Origin: CBDBCU01 sp965242615
Lineage (GTDB): Bacteria > Chloroflexota > Dehalococcoidia > Lucifugimonadales > UBA3495
Assembly (NCBI GenBank): GCA_965242615.1
Contig: CBDESR010000004.1
Coordinates: 620,001-684,000 of the forward strand
Direction: 5' to 3'
Length of the DNA: 64,000 nt
The position numbers and the translations under genes were made by a program. The notes under the pieces were generated by a model. That model saw nothing but the letters and a program-made list of their open reading frames with translations, did not search any database and was not told where the DNA came from. Positions 61,924 to 64,000 of this stretch are shown here, in pieces. Positions within the stretch are counted from its first letter, which is position 1. Every line of letters begins with the position of its first letter.

Positions 61924-62184
61924 ATGGCAAAAACCACCCGGGAAGTCTTGCACAACCTGGTTGACCAGTTGCCCGAGTTCACTTGGGATGAGGTGAACCT
62001 GATTCTGCAAGAGTACGCAGTAGCGTCCGAAAGCGGAGAGTATTATATTTGGGACGCTCCGGTGGTGGAAGCGTCGCCGTCGGAGCGGGCCGCCTTGGAC
62101 GAGTTCTATGCCGAAGTGCGAGAGGGTCGCGCTGAGTTGATTCCCCACGAGGAAGTCGTGAAGCATTTCGAGCAGCAGCCGTGA
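61924..62184 (+). CDS. Antitoxin of TA module 3
   Basis: An 86-residue acidic protein, N-terminus MAKTTREVLHNLVDQLPEF and C-terminus ERAALDEFYAEVREGRAEL then IPHEEV, which matches module 1. GGAGG lies ahead of ATG 61924; the frame upstream (to 61804) lies within the module 2 toxin and is rejected. Overlaps the following toxin by GTGA. Confidence 0.84.
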   Translation: MAKTTREVLHNLVDQLPEFTWDEVNLILQEYAVASESGEYYIWDAPVVEASPSERAALDEFYAEVREGRAELIPHEEVVKHFEQQP

Positions 62185-62438
62185 GGTGGCAGACGGAGTG
62201 GCGTCCCCGGGCCCGGTCAGATTTGGACGACTTGACGCCCCAAGTAAGACGCCGGGTGCTGGACGCAGTAAGCCGTCTCGCGGAAACCGGATATGGCAAT
62301 TTGCGCCAACTGCACGGGCGCGGCGACCCGGAATGGCGGCTGCGGGTAGGCGATTGGCGTGTGATCTTGGCTTTTGATTACCAGAAAGGCACCGTTGCAG
62401 TGATGCGGGTGCAGCACCGGCGGGAAGTCTATCGGTAG
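62181..62438 (+). CDS. RelE/ParE-type toxin of TA module 3
   Basis: An 85-residue toxin-like protein closest in layout to module 1: RARSDLDDLTPQVRRRVLDA, LHGRGDPEWRLRVGDWRVIL and HRREVYR. GTG start at 62181. Lies 51 bases before the DUF58 gene. Confidence 0.88.
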   Translation: MRWQTEWRPRARSDLDDLTPQVRRRVLDAVSRLAETGYGNLRQLHGRGDPEWRLRVGDWRVILAFDYQKGTVAVMRVQHRREVYR

Positions 62439-62489
62439 CTTCGGCGGCGTAAGCCGGTTAAGCAATTTTTAACTCCAATCGGAAAACAG

Positions 62490-63815
62490 ATGGACTTGAA
62501 CAAGCGGAATATCGGGATTTTGATACTGCTGGCGGTGGTGGCTTTCTACACCGCCGGCACCGGCTTTCCCTTTTTTTACCGCTTCCTCTATGTCCTGCTC
62601 CTGGCCTTGGGGCTGGGGCTGCTCTGGGCGTGGATAAACCTGCGCGGCCTGGAAGTGCGCTTGACCCGGCTGGCGACCCGGGGGCAGGTCGGCGGCTACC
62701 TCGAAGGGCAGATACAGGTCATTAACCGGCTGCGCTTTCCCAAATCCTGGCTGGAAGTCAAGGAAGTTTCCGATTTGCCCGGCTACACCACCGGCCGGGG
62801 CATCGCCTTGGTGCGGGACCAGTCCCGCAGTTGGCGCATTGAGACTTATCTGCCGCGGCGCGGCGTCTTTGAGACCGGGCGGATTGAAGTTACCAGTCAA
62901 GACCCCTTCGGCTTGTTTCGGCTGAGCCGCCGCTTTCTGGAAACGCAGCGGTATATCGTATTTCCGGCTACCGAACCGCTGCCTGACTTGTCGCCCGGTT
63001 TTGCCTGGCTGCCCAGCGACTATCGGGTTACTCGCCGCTCCGACCACATCACCCCGGAATCCTCCGGCGTCCGGGAATATACTTACGGCGACAGTTTCCG
63101 GCAAATCCATTGGCCCTACACCGCCCGGATGAATAACCTGATGGTGAAAGAGTTTGATATGGGCTTGTCCGCCGAGTCCTGGGTGCTGCTGGATATGCAG
63201 CGCAGTGTCCACTTGGGGGACGACCCGGTGGATAATACCGAGGAGTTGTGCGTGGCCCTGGCGGCGTCCTTGGTCAACCGGTTGGAGGAGTTGTCGGCGC
63301 CGGTGGGATTGGCGGCCAGCGGCGGCGATACTTGGCTGCTGCGGCCCGGCTCCGGCCCGGCGCACTTGGGCAGCGTGATGGAAACTTTGGCCGCCGTGCG
63401 CGCCCAAGGCAACCTCACTCTGGAGCGGTTCATCTATGACTTGCAGCCGCACCTCAGCCGATTCAACACCTTGACCGTCATCACCCCAACCCGGCGTACC
63501 GAGTGGATACCGGCCTTGGCCAGTCTGCGGCGTCAAGGGGTCAGCATTAACGTGGTTTATGTTGACCCTACTGAGTTCGGGGCCGCCGTCGAACCCCAAT
63601 CGCCGCTGGATTTTCTCTTTGCCAACGAAATCCCGGTGTACCGGGTTAAGCGGGGACAATCTTTTAACGAAGCCCTGCAAATGCCCTTGTACGCCGGGGA
63701 AAGCTACCGCTACCCGGCGCCGCCGGCCGCCGCGGTCAATGCCAGTAGTTCTTTCACTGACAGCGCAACGGCCTCCGGCGCAACGGCCGCCGCCAACACG
63801 GGGGACTCCGTATGA
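62490..63815 (+). CDS. DUF58-domain protein
   Basis: A 441-residue membrane-associated DUF58 protein. Two hydrophobic segments start it (about 7-20 and 28-45: ILILLAVVAFYTAG, FLYVLLLALGLGLLWAWI). The DUF58 core has the GIRDYTYGDSFRQIHWP-like signature (here YTYGDSFRQIHWPYTARM) and a VWA-like fold. It is the usual partner of MoxR and TgpA-type transglutaminases. Its stop overlaps the next gene's ATG (ATGA). Confidence 0.9.
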   Translation: MDLNKRNIGILILLAVVAFYTAGTGFPFFYRFLYVLLLALGLGLLWAWINLRGLEVRLTRLATRGQVGGYLEGQIQVINRLRFPKSWLEVKEVSDLPGYTTGRGIALVRDQSRSWRIETYLPRRGVFETGRIEVTSQDPFGLFRLSRRFLETQRYIVFPATEPLPDLSPGFAWLPSDYRVTRRSDHITPESSGVREYTYGDSFRQIHWPYTARMNNLMVKEFDMGLSAESWVLLDMQRSVHLGDDPVDNTEELCVALAASLVNRLEELSAPVGLAASGGDTWLLRPGSGPAHLGSVMETLAAVRAQGNLTLERFIYDLQPHLSRFNTLTVITPTRRTEWIPALASLRRQGVSINVVYVDPTEFGAAVEPQSPLDFLFANEIPVYRVKRGQSFNEALQMPLYAGESYRYPAPPAAAVNASSSFTDSATASGATAAANTGDSV

Positions 63816-64000
63816 TTGGCGCAGAAGGGCGCAACATACCGCTGCCCGGCGCCGTCCGGGAGTGGAAGGGGCTGGACACCGAAGCCCTGGGCAAGGGGCT
63901 GCTGGCGGTCCTGAACTACTTTCGGCCGGCTGATGGCTGGGCTACGGTTCTCCTGCTGGGGTTGAACCTGATAGTAGTGGTCTGGTCGGTGGAACAAGCC
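63812..64000 (+). CDS. TgpA-like transglutaminase membrane protein (N-terminal fragment)
   Basis: ATG 63812 opens MIGAEGRNIPLPGAVREWKG, then a hydrophobic helix (WATVLLLGLNLIVVVWSV) running to the window edge. Position after DUF58 and the membrane start point to the TgpA/transglutaminase-like third member of the MoxR operon, but the catalytic domain is not in the window. Confidence 0.55.
   Translation, partial: MIGAEGRNIPLPGAVREWKGLDTEALGKGLLAVLNYFRPADGWATVLLLGLNLIVVVWSVEQA

Overview
The window is high-GC bacterial chromosome with many short, tightly packed operons. Gene content (three LLM-class flavin/F420-type oxidoreductases, a CoxL-type molybdopterin subunit with a separate CoxS-type 2Fe-2S subunit, an acyl-CoA dehydrogenase, a cytosolic reductive-dehalogenase-like protein, two DUF3500 proteins and lipoproteins with Thr-Pro-rich stalks) points to a Chloroflexota member, most likely Dehalococcoidia/SAR202-like. 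This is inferred from gene families only; there is no rRNA in the window. No tRNA, rRNA, CRISPR array, phage structural gene or origin was recognised.

Region 1 (1-15.8 kb) starts with a partial queA and then a large minus-strand defence island. One operon, read from a clear sigma70-type promoter at 14478-14505, encodes a DUF499 AAA+ ATPase, a small unknown protein, two tandem copies of a two-gene cassette of unknown families (called B and A here), a DUF1156 (COG1743) adenine-type DNA methylase and a PLD-SNF2 helicase. DUF262 and HEPN-RNase genes follow. This is a BREX type 3/Pgl-like core without a visible PglZ phosphatase. The operon is bordered upstream by an IS982-family element and a dispersed repeat.

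Region 2 (15.8-31 kb) mixes housekeeping genes (folD, aroK, aroB, a cyclophilin) with accessory genes: an XPD/DinG-like helicase, a Fic protein sitting between aroK and aroB, a small-protein cluster, a CoxL-type molybdoenzyme subunit, and a Septu-like pair (AAA ATPase plus HNH nuclease).

Region 3 (31-50 kb) has holB, lysA, a formyl-THF cyclo-ligase-like gene, oxidoreductases, DUF3500 proteins, lipoproteins with Thr-Pro-rich stalks and much mobile debris: a decayed IS5-type transposase, a 215-bp MITE-like element, palindromic repeats, a second transposase, two PaREP1/HEPN-like paralogues plus a truncated third copy, and a repeated terminator.

Region 4 (50-64 kb) holds the RdhA-like protein with a palindromic promoter/operator, a STAS-like/ATPase switch pair, a coiled-coil membrane protein, a substrate-binding-protein gene interrupted by an in-frame TGA, hemW, two thioredoxin-fold lipoproteins, and a MoxR-DUF58-transglutaminase operon into which three tandem, mosaic RelE/ParE-type toxin-antitoxin modules have been inserted.

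Most notable: the PglZ-less DUF499/DUF1156/helicase operon with its duplicated B-A cassettes; a perfect 24-bp inverted repeat inside the methylase gene; a nested, highly paired 120-nt element upstream of a lipoprotein gene; the mosaic triplicated TA modules; and the in-frame TGA.
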